DNA from: Candidatus Kapaibacterium sp. | Lineage (GTDB): Bacteria > Bacteroidota > Ignavibacteria > Kapaibacteriales > UBA2268 | Direction of reading: 5' to 3' | DNA length: 64,000 nucleotides | NCBI GenBank assembly: GCA_026418625.1 | Contig: JAOABA010000024.1 | Span: 1-64,000, forward strand | Part shown: positions 45,679 to 55,382 of the stretch, piece by piece | How positions within the stretch are numbered: the first letter of the stretch is position 1 | How the letters are laid out: each line of letters opens with the position of its first letter | Made by a program: the position numbers and the translations under genes | The notes under the pieces: model-generated | Told to the model about the DNA's origin: nothing | Databases searched by the model: none | The model's input: the letters and a program-made list of their open reading frames with translations, nothing else

Positions 45679-48186
45679 TTATTTTGTTATATTGTTCTTT
45701 GCTTTTTTTGATTCTTTCACCTCTCCATTACGGAAGATGAAAGGAATTGCCTCGCTAATATGGCTGACAGGAATGATATTCATATCCTTTTTCACGAGTT
45801 CATTAATATCGTCAATATCACGTTCATTGTCCTTTGGTATAATGACAGTCATAATGCCAACGCGTCTTGCAGCTAAGAGTTTTTCGTTAAGTCCGCCAAT
45901 AGGAAGGATATTTCCTCGAAGAGTTATTTCACCGGTCATAGCAACATCTCCTCGAACTTTCCTACCGGAAGCGGCAGAAATAAGTGCAACAGTTATTGTA
46001 ATACCAGCCGAGGGACCATCTTTGGGGATTGCACCTTCGGGAACGTGAATATGAATTTCCTTTTTACGATAGAAATCTTCGGGAACACCAAGAAATTCAG
46101 CATTTGAGCGAACATAGGAAAGGGCAGCCCTTGCTGATTCCTTCATAACTTCGCCAAGTTTTCCCGTCAATGTAAGTCGTTCTTGACCGGGCATAATGGT
46201 TACTTCAATTGGAAGGATATCACCACCTACAGATGTCCAAGCCAAACCAGTTGCAACACCGACTTTATCCTGCAAATCTTCTTTCTTGTCTTTGAATTTT
46301 GGTGCCTTGAGTAGTTCTTCGACTTTGGCTTCATCAATAACAAATGATTTTTTCTTGATGGATTTTTTAAAATCGGGATTGTCTTTCAGGATTTCACGGA
46401 TAGAATCACTTTCGCCGTTTGATTTGCTTTTTCGATGTTTATCATAATCCTGAACAATATTTTTTGCTACTTTTCGCAAAAGGGATGACAATTCACGTTC
46501 GAGATTGCGGACCCCCGATTCACGTGTATATTGCCTAATAACCTTGTTGATTGCCTCGTCAGTAATTTTGATCTTTATACCATCAAGACCAAATTCAGCT
46601 AAAAGTTTTGGAAGGATATGTCTTTTTGCAATTTCAAGCTTTTCGGGTTCAAGGTAGCTATTGAGTTCAATTATTTCCATCCTGTCCTGAAGCGGTAGAG
46701 GAATTTCATAGCGAACATTAGCAGTAGTGATGAACAAAACATTAGACAAATCATAATCAACCTCAATGTAGTGATCATTGAAGGCTATATTTTGTTCAGG
46801 GTCAAGGACTTCGAGCAAAGCCGCAGATGGATCGCCACGGAAATCCATAGACATTTTATCTACTTCATCGAGAAGGATAACAGGGTTGATAGTTCCGGCT
46901 TTTTTCATAGCTTGGATGATTTTGCCGGGCATTGCACCAATATAAGTTCTTCGATGACCACGAATTTCAGCTTCATCACGAACTCCACCAAGAGAAAATC
47001 GAACAAATTTGCGACCTAAAGCTCTTGCGATAGAGCGTCCAAGCGAAGTTTTGCCAACTCCCGGAGGACCGACAAAACAGAGAATTTGTCTCTTTAATGA
47101 TCCCGCAAGATTAAGGACAGCAATAAATTCAAGAATCCTTTCTTTTGGTTTTTCGAGGTCATAATGGTCTTCGTCGAGAATTTTTCTGACGTGTTCTATG
47201 TCGAGATTGTCGTCAGTCTTGGTTTTCCAAGGCAATGAAGTAAGGATTTCGAGATATGTTCTATTCACGGAAAACTCCGGTGACATAGTGGGTGTTTTCT
47301 TCAATCGTTCAAATTCTTCATAAGCTTTGTTCTTAGCGTGTTCGGGCATATCAGCTTTTTCGATAGCTTCCTTCAAAGCAGCCAATTCAGGAATGGCTTC
47401 TTCTTCTTCACCAAGCTCTTTTTGCAAGGCTCTGATTTGTTCTTGTATGTAGAATTTTTTTTGAGTTTTATGAATAGTGTCCTGAACCTTAGAGTCTATT
47501 TCATCTTCAAGTTTTAATAATTCCAATTCTGAAGACAAAATTTTTGCTAATTCAAAGTATTGCTCCTTTAAGTTAGTTTTTTCGAGAATGACTTGTTTTA
47601 CTTCGACCTTTTGCTGGACATTAGCAGCAGCGAAGAAGAGTTTTCGAACCGGATCGTTAATATTTTCATACGCACCGATAATGTCAGGAGGTAAATTGCG
47701 ATTTTCCTTGACATATTGAATGAAAAGCTCGGAGGTATGTCTCATTGTAGCTTCGAATTCTTTATCACCTTCAATATAATGAATAGGAAGTTGAGTGATT
47801 TCAGCCGATAGATAATCGGTGCTTTTTTTTGGTTTTTTTATTTTTGCCTGAAAAATTCCTTCAACTAACACTTTAACCAAATTGTTCGGAAGCCTTAACA
47901 ATTGAATTATTCTTGCAGTTGTCCCGTATTGATATATGTCATCAAATGTTGGTTCTTCTATAGCAGGATTCTTTTGTGCAGTTACAAATATAAATTTTTC
48001 TCTATCAACAGCCTCTGCAACGGCTCTCAGAGATGAAGCCCTTCCGATAAGAACCGGAAAAATCATATAAGGAAAAATAATGATATCTCTTAATGGCAAT
48101 ATATTAAGAACTTTTGGTATTGTTATATTTAGTTTATTTGCTATATCCAGCTTCAAAAGTGATTCATCAAAATTATCCATATCCAT
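45679..48186 (-). CDS. lon: ATP-dependent protease Lon
   Basis: An 835-residue cytosolic AAA+ protease for damaged and regulatory proteins. The N-terminal substrate domain (LPLRDIIIFPYMIFPVLIGR) is followed by a coiled coil, the AAA+ module with Walker A GPPGVGKTSLGRSIA (around residue 370) and Walker B NPVILLDEVDKM, and the C-terminal protease domain with the catalytic Ser in PKDGPSAGITI (around 724) and Lys in GGLNEKLLAARR. The linker between AAA+ and protease domains has a Lys/Asp-rich insertion (DKHRKSKSNGESDSIREILK) longer than in E. coli Lon. No heat-shock element was recognised upstream. Confidence 0.97.
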   Translation of the reverse strand: MDMDNFDESLLKLDIANKLNITIPKVLNILPLRDIIIFPYMIFPVLIGRASSLRAVAEAVDREKFIFVTAQKNPAIEEPTFDDIYQYGTTARIIQLLRLPNNLVKVLVEGIFQAKIKKPKKSTDYLSAEITQLPIHYIEGDKEFEATMRHTSELFIQYVKENRNLPPDIIGAYENINDPVRKLFFAAANVQQKVEVKQVILEKTNLKEQYFELAKILSSELELLKLEDEIDSKVQDTIHKTQKKFYIQEQIRALQKELGEEEEAIPELAALKEAIEKADMPEHAKNKAYEEFERLKKTPTMSPEFSVNRTYLEILTSLPWKTKTDDNLDIEHVRKILDEDHYDLEKPKERILEFIAVLNLAGSLKRQILCFVGPPGVGKTSLGRSIARALGRKFVRFSLGGVRDEAEIRGHRRTYIGAMPGKIIQAMKKAGTINPVILLDEVDKMSMDFRGDPSAALLEVLDPEQNIAFNDHYIEVDYDLSNVLFITTANVRYEIPLPLQDRMEIIELNSYLEPEKLEIAKRHILPKLLAEFGLDGIKIKITDEAINKVIRQYTRESGVRNLERELSSLLRKVAKNIVQDYDKHRKSKSNGESDSIREILKDNPDFKKSIKKKSFVIDEAKVEELLKAPKFKDKKEDLQDKVGVATGLAWTSVGGDILPIEVTIMPGQERLTLTGKLGEVMKESARAALSYVRSNAEFLGVPEDFYRKKEIHIHVPEGAIPKDGPSAGITITVALISAASGRKVRGDVAMTGEITLRGNILPIGGLNEKLLAARRVGIMTVIIPKDNERDIDDINELVKKDMNIIPVSHISEAIPFIFRNGEVKESKKAKNNITK

Positions 48187-48270
48187 TACTGACCAATTAA
48201 TTAATAAAATTATGCATAATATAAATTACACGTTAATATAATTATATTGTTTTATAAGAGATTAATTAAA

Positions 48271-48306
48271 AAATAAAAAACCATCGGTTGTAAAAAAACC
48301 GATGGT
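48271..48306 (-). terminator. Intrinsic terminator for the small exported-protein gene
   Basis: On the minus strand, ACCATCGGTT and AACCGATGGT form a 10-bp stem around a 7-base loop, followed by TTTTTTATTT. It lies 24 bases past the stop of the gene ending at 48331 and separates it from lon. Confidence 0.85.
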
Positions 48307-48330
48307 CTTGAAAAAAAATCTAGCTTAAAA

Positions 48331-48762
48331 TTAGATTTCGTCAACTATCAGAACAGTAATTCCGCCAGAAGTTCTTACTCTTCCAACGAGAGTAATTTCC
48401 GAACCGGCTTTATCGGCTAATTTTTTTGAAGTGTTTTTGCCATCAGCATAAACAACGATGTAAACTTTATTCTTAGCTCTAAAAGCAAGGAGTTCCCCCC
48501 TTTCATACATAGCTTTTGCTTCATCTTTAGTTAGATTTGGTGCTTTATTATTTGTTACAACTGACAGTAAATTAACAACATAACCCTTAACAGATGTAAA
48601 ACCTTTTGGAAGTTTTGCTGGTGGGGTTTTTGTATCACCTTTTACAACAGTAGCCGATGGATCGGGTTGAATTATTTTACCTTTCTTTTCAATTGGTGCT
48701 TGTGCATAGGTAAGAGACATAGCCAGCAAGAAAGCAGTTGCAAATAAAAGTATTCTTTTCAT
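48331..48762 (-). CDS. Small exported protein of unknown function
   Basis: A 143-residue protein with a signal peptide (ILLFATAFLLAMSLTYAQA). The mature part has a short basic, Pro/Lys-rich leader and a compact beta-rich domain (TSVKGYVVNLLSVV, NKVYIVVYADGKN, SEITLVGRVRTSGGITVLIV) that could be a small OB-like fold; no family is recognised. AAAGGGAAAA before the ATG is a fair ribosome-binding site. It has its own terminator and lies 45 bases after the lipoprotein gene upstream, so the two may be co-transcribed. Confidence 0.6.
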   Translation of the reverse strand: MKRILLFATAFLLAMSLTYAQAPIEKKGKIIQPDPSATVVKGDTKTPPAKLPKGFTSVKGYVVNLLSVVTNNKAPNLTKDEAKAMYERGELLAFRAKNKVYIVVYADGKNTSKKLADKAGSEITLVGRVRTSGGITVLIVDEI

Positions 48763-48807
48763 TATTTTTCCCTTTAATTGTTAATAAAATCTATTAATCA
48801 AATCAAA

Positions 48808-49761
48808 TTATCTGACTTCAGCATTTAAATTTTTCCTTATGACTGGTGCAGGATTGTTATTTTTATTTGTCAAAGCATAAGGTAAACCGGGTGTTTTCTG
48901 ATATGAAACTTCAAGTTCAACATATCTATCAGGAGCAGTTCCTTGAAGAATAACACCATTGTTTGCTTTAACGAAAACTTTTGCAAAATTGCCTGCTGGA
49001 TTTCCCGGTGGATAAGACTTAACGAACAAAACAAAACCTTTTGTTTTATTTGTGAAATCAACCATTCTTTGCAATGGATTTGGATTTTTGTCAATACCTT
49101 GAGAATCAAAAACATCACTCAATTTATCAACATTATCAACAACTTTGTAAATATCTAAATTTCTTGCTGGTTGACCATTATTATTGTAGTTACCTTTGTC
49201 ATCGGTATAGTCACTTGCTTTTGGCGAACCGATTTCATAAACATTATTTCTTGTATCAAGGCAGATATCCCATTTTACATTACTTGCTGCAGTCAAAGTT
49301 CTTGGTTGACCGTCATCGTCTTGGAAAACAAGACCGCTACCACGTGAGGAAGCATATTCATAAACTCTTATGCTAAAGCTGTATCTGTGAGCTGGAGCCC
49401 ATTTTACTGAAACAGGAACACTTGCTTTACCATTAGAAAATACTGCTTTAATCGAGAAAGTGTATTCTTTAATTTCAGGTAAACCTGAGATATTGGCTAT
49501 TGTTGTTCCCTTAGGAATAACGATGGGATTGAATGTTCCGGGTGTAATTTCAACGACGTATTCTTTGAAAAGAGCTTCTACTTCCGATGGAGATGCGTCG
49601 AATTTTAGAGAAACAGTAGCACTGTCAATTGACGTTGCCATTAAGTTGCTAATGGGTTTCGGGACAGGGTCTTCAGTGGCAGTTGTTTCGTCACAAGATA
49701 TAAAAAGCAATGCAGAAAGGGTGGTTAATAAGATTAAACCTAAAATTTTCTTATAAAGCAT
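48808..49761 (-). CDS. Lipoprotein with a fibronectin type III-like domain
   Basis: A 317-residue lipoprotein. The signal peptide ends in a lipobox (TLSALLFISC). A fibronectin-III-like domain of about residues 35-125 (PKPISNLMATSIDSATVSLK to YTFSIKAVFSNGKASVPVSV) precedes a beta-rich domain without recognised family (YSFSIRVYEYASSRG, then NNVYEIGSPKASDYTDD and RYVELEVSYQKTPG). The strong GGAGG five bases before the ATG supports the start. It probably sits on the outer membrane. Confidence 0.65.
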   Translation of the reverse strand: MLYKKILGLILLTTLSALLFISCDETTATEDPVPKPISNLMATSIDSATVSLKFDASPSEVEALFKEYVVEITPGTFNPIVIPKGTTIANISGLPEIKEYTFSIKAVFSNGKASVPVSVKWAPAHRYSFSIRVYEYASSRGSGLVFQDDDGQPRTLTAASNVKWDICLDTRNNVYEIGSPKASDYTDDKGNYNNNGQPARNLDIYKVVDNVDKLSDVFDSQGIDKNPNPLQRMVDFTNKTKGFVLFVKSYPPGNPAGNFAKVFVKANNGVILQGTAPDRYVELEVSYQKTPGLPYALTNKNNNPAPVIRKNLNAEVR

Positions 49762-49941
49762 ATTTCCTCCAATAAACTGAAAAATGTGAAAAAAATTACG
49801 TTTTTAATTCAAAATTATTATTATTGAACGTAATTTGTGCTTAATTTAAATTTAACTATAATTAACAAATGCAAAATGCAAACAATAAATTAACAAAACA
49901 AGTTCAAATATCCATATAAATTTAAAATGTTTCAAAAAAAA

Positions 49942-51120
49942 TTACAAAAGAGGAATTATTTTATTTTGAATTTCTCCTGCAACTTCAACTTGACCGAGAT
50001 TTGTTATGATAACATCAATCTCAGTTCTAAAGCCATTAAAACCTTTTAAATAAATACCCGGTTCAATTGAGAAACAAGAGCCTTTGATAATATTTCTTTC
50101 ATCTTTTGTTTCCAAGTTATCCATATGCACCCCCGGACCGTGAACTTCCTCACCTATATTATGACCTGTCCTGTGGAAGAAATTGTTTTCAAATCCTGCC
50201 TGATTAATTATTGAACGGCAGGCATCATCAACTTCCCAGCCTTGAACTGATAAAGAGTTATTAAATCTTGCTTTAAGTAAAGAAAGTGCTGCATCTCTTG
50301 CTTTGCAGGTTATTTGAAATATGTTTTCCAAGTTTTCAGGAACATTATCACCAACATAAGCCATCCAAGTAATATCAGCATAGATTGAACCGGGCTGATT
50401 TTTCTTTGCCCATAAATCTATCATCACTGTATCTCCAAGCTTGATTTCTGAATAAATTTCTGGGGTTGGTATATAATGTGGGTCTGCATTATTTGCGTTA
50501 ACTGAAACGATTGGTCCCATATCCCAAATCATATTATTTTCTCTGAATTTGTCCTGCATCAATTGTTGAATAATGAATTCATTGCAGCTTTCATTGTTCT
50601 TAATTCGCTTCGAAATTTCAGAAAAAGCAAAATCTTTCACCTGATAAAGAACTGAGACAGCTTGTTTGTGGCTTTCAATATCTTCATCTGTCAAATGTGA
50701 CTCAAAGAGGCTTACAAGTTCCCCGCTTGAGGCAACCTCAATACCAAAGCTCCTTATTAACTCGAGCGTTCCCCCATCTACAACACAAATATAGGGTATC
50801 ATATTATTTTTTGAATATTGCATTGCAATTTTTTTGGAATCCCCTAAAATTTCTTTTAACAGATTATGTAGTTTCTGCCAAGCAAGGTAAACGAATTTTT
50901 CTCCGGGAAGATGGTCGAGATTATAAGGTTCGATACTATGAACAAGTTTTTTGGGGATTCCATCAGAAGGAATGAAATAAAACCATCGTCGTGTAAAGAT
51001 TTTATTGCTATCAATGGAGAGAATTTTTTGAGCGATGGGGTCACGACGGTGAAAATCATAAAATAGCCACCCATCGAGCTTCAATTCTTTAAGTGCTTTT
51101 TGAATTTCTTCAATTTTCAT
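49942..51120 (-). CDS. M24 family metallopeptidase (Xaa-Pro aminopeptidase-like)
   Basis: A 392-residue cytosolic peptidase with the two-domain creatinase/prolidase layout. The catalytic domain has all five metal ligands: Asp in VMIDLWAKK, Asp in IYADITWMAY, His in HRTGHNIGEEVHG, Glu in FSIEPGIYLKG and Glu in FRTEIDVIIT. It probably removes N-terminal residues before proline or splits X-Pro dipeptides. It is the last gene of the six-gene minus-strand cluster that begins with the ClpB-like gene. Confidence 0.88.
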   Translation of the reverse strand: MKIEEIQKALKELKLDGWLFYDFHRRDPIAQKILSIDSNKIFTRRWFYFIPSDGIPKKLVHSIEPYNLDHLPGEKFVYLAWQKLHNLLKEILGDSKKIAMQYSKNNMIPYICVVDGGTLELIRSFGIEVASSGELVSLFESHLTDEDIESHKQAVSVLYQVKDFAFSEISKRIKNNESCNEFIIQQLMQDKFRENNMIWDMGPIVSVNANNADPHYIPTPEIYSEIKLGDTVMIDLWAKKNQPGSIYADITWMAYVGDNVPENLENIFQITCKARDAALSLLKARFNNSLSVQGWEVDDACRSIINQAGFENNFFHRTGHNIGEEVHGPGVHMDNLETKDERNIIKGSCFSIEPGIYLKGFNGFRTEIDVIITNLGQVEVAGEIQNKIIPLL

Positions 51121-51138
51121 TTGATTAATCCTATAATT

Positions 51139-52044
51139 CTATAAATCTTTTAGATATTTACACAGTTTTGGTCCAATATAATTCGCTAAAGGTAATGGAA
51201 TTTTTTTCCAAATACTTGATGCGATTTTGTATTTATTATAAATGTCAGAATTTTTGTTAGTTAGAACTTCTATTTTTATCGGGACTGCTCCCCATCTTCT
51301 TTTGAATTCATAATTACTGCTTAAATAAGCTGACCGTCCAAAGTCAAAAAATTTGTCATTTGATTCATAAGATGATTTTATGATGTTGTAATAAAGAAAA
51401 TGTCCAGCTAAATGATTTTGAACTTGATTGAGTGTTCCAGACCAAGGTATCCAACAAAAATCATTATCTTTCAAAATACAAGCAGCAGAAATAATTTTAT
51501 TTTGTTTTTTTGATGTAAGAATAAAATAGTTGGCTTGAAAGTAATGACGAAGTAAAAAAAATAGCTTTTTGGGCAAAGAGGGTGTTCCGTGAGTATGCAT
51601 TATTTTTTGAAAAATCGAATAAAATGTTTCGATTATCCTGTCGGAATCACCAATTTCAATTTTAAAATCTGAAAAATCTGAATTATTAAGATATCTTTTT
51701 AATCTGCTTGAAAAAGAGTTCTTGACTTCATCAAAACTAAGGTTTTCGAAATTTATGCGGAGTGTAACTGGGGACCCAGATGTAATGTTTTTTTCATCAA
51801 AATTCAAGGCTCTAATCTGGTAATTTTTATTCTTTAATTCTTCGGTAAGGTTTTTAGCTGAATTAAGAGTTAGGTCAGTATAACTCAAAATTGGTAAATA
51901 AGAATAAATCTTAGAACCAAGAAATCCTTTTACTATTGCATAACCATTTTCAAATTTATAGTTGTAGAGTTCTTTTAATAAGTCTGACCAACGAAGACAG
52001 AAGTTCTTAGAAAAAAGGGTGCTATGTAGAGATAGCTCTGTCAA
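51139..52044 (-). CDS. FemAB/GNAT-like acyltransferase
   Basis: A 301-residue protein with the GNAT-type core seen in FemAB-like and CelD-like proteins: [20 protein letters not shown], then [20 protein letters not shown] and [20 protein letters not shown], the usual C-terminal signature (FGRS and a following aromatic/Lys motif). It may transfer an aminoacyl or acyl group in envelope synthesis; the donor and acceptor are unknown. It overlaps the patatin gene by four bases. Relatives occur beside exosortase loci, but none is present here. Confidence 0.65.
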   Translation of the reverse strand: MTELSLHSTLFSKNFCLRWSDLLKELYNYKFENGYAIVKGFLGSKIYSYLPILSYTDLTLNSAKNLTEELKNKNYQIRALNFDEKNITSGSPVTLRINFENLSFDEVKNSFSSRLKRYLNNSDFSDFKIEIGDSDRIIETFYSIFQKIMHTHGTPSLPKKLFFLLRHYFQANYFILTSKKQNKIISAACILKDNDFCWIPWSGTLNQVQNHLAGHFLYYNIIKSSYESNDKFFDFGRSAYLSSNYEFKRRWGAVPIKIEVLTNKNSDIYNKYKIASSIWKKIPLPLANYIGPKLCKYLKDL

Positions 52045-54539
52045 AGTTTAGCACCGATACTGAAGTAGAACATAACAGGACCCCAAATGGCTTTGTCTGG
52101 ATTTTGTTTTAAGTAAAATGACCTGCCTATGCTAAATTTAGTTGGTCCAAATGGTGTATCGATGGAAATGCTACCACCCAGACCGTGTCTGAATTTTAAG
52201 AATTTTATTTCTTCGGGCAATTCCCAAACAGACCCTAAATCATATCTAAAACTAATGTAGGTATCGAAGACTAAAGTAATGGGAGATAAAAACCTGTATT
52301 CAATTGAACCGAGAGCAATTTGTCGCCCTTTGAACTCATCTTCACGCATCCCAAAGAAGGATTCTTCGCCACCAAGCATAAAGCTTTCTGTTATGGGCAA
52401 GGATGCATCTGCTAGTCCAAAAAATAGCTTAGGTTTTATAGTATGTGAGCCAATAGATATATTACTATGGTAATAAAAAATTAATTTAGAAAATCCTTTA
52501 TTATCGGGAGTTTGCAAAAGAGAAGATTCAAGAGATAATAAAAGTAACCTGCCTTTAGCAGGAAAATAAGTTTTATCTTCTGTATCAAATGTGGCACCTG
52601 CCTTAAAAGTGTGAACGGCAAAATATGGTAATTTATCTTCGATATTTATATCATTAACTCGCTGCCTTTCAAATCTCAATTCGAGATAAAGCAGACCTTT
52701 TTTCTCGAATTGCCATCCAAAAGTAGTTTTTAAGCCAAATCGTTCATAAACAGACTCATCCTTTATTATATTTTCATATTTATTTTCAGATAATATTTCT
52801 GATTCAGTAAAGTTATAGACATTTTTTTTATCGTAATAAAAACTCGCTTTGCTTGTCAGGAAGGTAGATAATATGCGGGGGTAAGAAAAATTAAGATGAG
52901 TATAAATGTTTCTGCTTCCACCTAAGAATCTTAAGTTTAATTTTGAACCAGAAGTTAGAAAATTATCATATAAAACATCTATGTTCCCTCTGAAATTTCT
53001 TTCGTTATCAACACGAGCACCTAAGTTTACTAATTGAGTGCCGATTTCCCGAACTTCAACAGTAACAATTGAAGCGTCATCTTCATCGGGTTTATCGTAA
53101 GAAATTAATACATCGGAAAAATAACCCGTTGAAATTAGATTTTCCCAGGATTTGTTGAGTTTGTTAATGTTAAGATTTTCATACTTTTTGAATTCTAATT
53201 CACGCCTTATAATAAAATCACTGACAGAGTTGTTGCCTTTAATTTTTATATCTTTAATTTTAATTTTTCTGACATCAATTTCGAGAACTTTTGTAAGATG
53301 ATTGAAAAAGTAACTTTTAACATAGATTAACTCTGGTGAATTGCGAGTGAATTTTAGAAGACTATCAAGAATCACATGGTTTAAATCAAAGTCATATTCA
53401 GCGCTTTTGAATAATTTTATAAGATAATCATAAAGTTTATCATTATTATCATAATTTCCAGTTAGTTTAATATCTTCTAATATAGAGGTCTGAATTGGGT
53501 TAATTTTTAAGTGATTTGATGATAAATTGTTGATTGAGTCAGTGAATTGAATAATTTTTGACTGGATTTTTTCAATATATTTGGATGCAGCAAAAGAGCC
53601 GGCTTCAATAAGAAAAGGAATATTAGTAAAATCTGAATTGCTATGTCTATTTAGTTCCGGCGTAATCAAAAAGTCCGTTAAAAAGCTAGATTTATCGCTG
53701 AATTTTTTCATTAATACTGAAAGAACTTGATCTGCAACATTTAAAACGTTATCTAGATCTTCGGTTTGTTGAAGACCAGAGATTGTATTAATGGCAATGA
53801 TTATGTCTGGGTTATATTCCATTGCTGCTTCTACTGGTATATTCTGAAATATCCCACCATCGACAAAGATCATTGAATCAATTTTTATTGGTTTATTAAC
53901 AAGTGGAATAGTAGATGAAGCTTTTATAGCGAGAAGCAGATTCCCCTTTGAAAAGGTTATTGGTTCACCACTTACTAAATCTGTTGCAACAGCTCTAAAT
54001 GGATATTTTAAATTGTCGAAGTCGCCATAAGCCTGATAGGGAGCTTTATATAATAACTCTTGAAGGAATTGATGATACTTAAGCTGCGAGCTTAGCCCTT
54101 CGGGAACGACAAATTTAAAATCATTAAATCGAAATGTCAGAAAATTTCTATCATTGATTTCCTTTTGGTCAAGAAAATAAAAGCTACGAAGATGTTCATC
54201 TGTTAAAGATAAAATTTCATTCCAATTTGCATTTAGAACAATTGACTCAAGCTCAGAAGCTGTATAACCACTTGCGTAAAGGGCACCTATAATAGCTCCA
54301 ATACTTGTTCCAACGATATAGTCAAATTTGATACCTGCTTTTTCCAATTCCTTTAAGGCACCAATTTGAGCCAGACCTCTTGCTCCGCCCCCACTAAGAA
54401 CAAGAGCTATTTTTGGAGAACGAATATTTTGTTTAGTGAAAGAATGTTGAGGGTAGAGATTTGAATAATTTAAAAAGAGAATTATTACAAGAATTATTGG
54501 ATAAATATAACTATTTGATTTTTTATAAGACATAAACAT
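52041..54539 (-). CDS. Patatin-like phospholipase fused to an Omp85-type outer-membrane barrel (PlpD-like)
   Basis: An 832-residue exported protein. After a signal peptide ([18 protein letters not shown]), the patatin domain has the oxyanion-hole GGGARG (residues 50-55), nucleophile Ser79 in GTSIG and the Asp of [14 protein letters not shown], so the catalytic dyad is intact. A POTRA-like segment (about 425-505, [20 protein letters not shown]) and a barrel ([15 protein letters not shown] to the last strand FYFSIGAKL) follow. This is the PlpD/type Vd layout, which can release or display a lipase at the surface. It overlaps acyP by one base. Confidence 0.88.
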   Translation of the reverse strand: MFMSYKKSNSYIYPIILVIILFLNYSNLYPQHSFTKQNIRSPKIALVLSGGGARGLAQIGALKELEKAGIKFDYIVGTSIGAIIGALYASGYTASELESIVLNANWNEILSLTDEHLRSFYFLDQKEINDRNFLTFRFNDFKFVVPEGLSSQLKYHQFLQELLYKAPYQAYGDFDNLKYPFRAVATDLVSGEPITFSKGNLLLAIKASSTIPLVNKPIKIDSMIFVDGGIFQNIPVEAAMEYNPDIIIAINTISGLQQTEDLDNVLNVADQVLSVLMKKFSDKSSFLTDFLITPELNRHSNSDFTNIPFLIEAGSFAASKYIEKIQSKIIQFTDSINNLSSNHLKINPIQTSILEDIKLTGNYDNNDKLYDYLIKLFKSAEYDFDLNHVILDSLLKFTRNSPELIYVKSYFFNHLTKVLEIDVRKIKIKDIKIKGNNSVSDFIIRRELEFKKYENLNINKLNKSWENLISTGYFSDVLISYDKPDEDDASIVTVEVREIGTQLVNLGARVDNERNFRGNIDVLYDNFLTSGSKLNLRFLGGSRNIYTHLNFSYPRILSTFLTSKASFYYDKKNVYNFTESEILSENKYENIIKDESVYERFGLKTTFGWQFEKKGLLYLELRFERQRVNDINIEDKLPYFAVHTFKAGATFDTEDKTYFPAKGRLLLLSLESSLLQTPDNKGFSKLIFYYHSNISIGSHTIKPKLFFGLADASLPITESFMLGGEESFFGMREDEFKGRQIALGSIEYRFLSPITLVFDTYISFRYDLGSVWELPEEIKFLKFRHGLGGSISIDTPFGPTKFSIGRSFYLKQNPDKAIWGPVMFYFSIGAKL

Positions 54540-54817
54540 TAACGGATTTCGAAGCTGTCGTAAATCCCTTGATAGGTTAGAATTTTCTGGCTGACAGATT
54601 TTACGTAAGCTCGCATCGGTCCAATTTTTAATCTTTCGTATAATTCTTCGACAAGGTCTTTTCTGCCTTCGACCACAGTCAGGACATTCCCATTGTTCAA
54701 ATTTTTAACATATCCGTTCAATCCAAGTGCAGTGGCATTTCGGTAAACGAAATACCGAAATCCAACTCCTTGGACTAAACCAGACACTATAAATTCCGCT
54801 GAAATAAGATCATCCAT
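54539..54817 (-). CDS. acyP: Acylphosphatase
   Basis: A 92-residue small enzyme that hydrolyses the acyl-phosphate bond. The catalytic Arg is in [14 protein letters not shown] and the catalytic Asn in [13 protein letters not shown], both intact. Length is typical. It directly abuts the DJ-1 gene (no gap) and overlaps the patatin gene by one base, so it is clearly co-transcribed. The ferredoxin-like fold is not otherwise modified. Confidence 0.92.
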   Translation of the reverse strand: MDDLISAEFIVSGLVQGVGFRYFVYRNATALGLNGYVKNLNNGNVLTVVEGRKDLVEELYERLKIGPMRAYVKSVSQKILTYQGIYDSFEIR

Positions 54818-55375
54818 TTAAGTAATATTATATACTATGTCATTAGAAATTTTAAGTGATGTTTCTCGATTTATCAGGCGATTGATTATTGCTAAAGCAA
54901 AATCAAAAGCAGTTCCAGCGCCTCTGCTTGTAATAATATTTTTATCTTCGACAACAATATCATCTTTGTAATTATAGCTATCGAGTTGAGACTTAACTGA
55001 TGGATGACTTGTTATCATTGTATCAGTTGAGATTAGTTTATGCTCAGAGAGTAGAGTTGGAGCAGCACAAATTGCACCGATTAATTTGCCTTTTGAATTA
55101 TGCAAGGCAATTATTTTTCTTAAATGCTCATTTTCTATTAACCTTTGGGTTCCTACTGCTCCGCCGGGAATAACAATAGCATCAAACTCATCGTCAACTT
55201 CAATGTCTTCAATTAATAAATCAGAAAGAATTTTAACACCCCTTGAACAGGTAATAATATCATTTTCACCTGCTACTTTTACTGAAATTCCAGCACGACG
55301 AAGCATATCAATCACAATTACTGCTTCCATTTCTTCGCTTCCGTGCGCCAAAGGAACTAAGACTTTTATATCCAT
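54818..55375 (-). CDS. DJ-1/PfpI family protein
   Basis: A 185-residue protein of the DJ-1/ThiJ class. The nucleophile-elbow Cys is in GAICAAPTLLSEHKL, and the conserved Glu is in VPLAHGSEEMEAV. It has strands and length typical of the DJ-1 branch, which is linked to protein and nucleotide deglycation or oxidative-stress defence; the exact activity of this branch is debated. It lies seven bases after the ClpB-like gene, a stress-related neighbour. Confidence 0.88.
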   Translation of the reverse strand: MDIKVLVPLAHGSEEMEAVIVIDMLRRAGISVKVAGENDIITCSRGVKILSDLLIEDIEVDDEFDAIVIPGGAVGTQRLIENEHLRKIIALHNSKGKLIGAICAAPTLLSEHKLISTDTMITSHPSVKSQLDSYNYKDDIVVEDKNIITSRGAGTAFDFALAIINRLINRETSLKISNDIVYNIT

Positions 55376-55382
55376 ATTACTA

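Noticed and set aside
51139-52044. Exosortase/PEP-CTERM system suggested by the FemAB-like gene
   Set aside because: No exosortase, PEP-CTERM protein or polysaccharide-export cluster is present; the surface proteins in this window carry T9SS tails.
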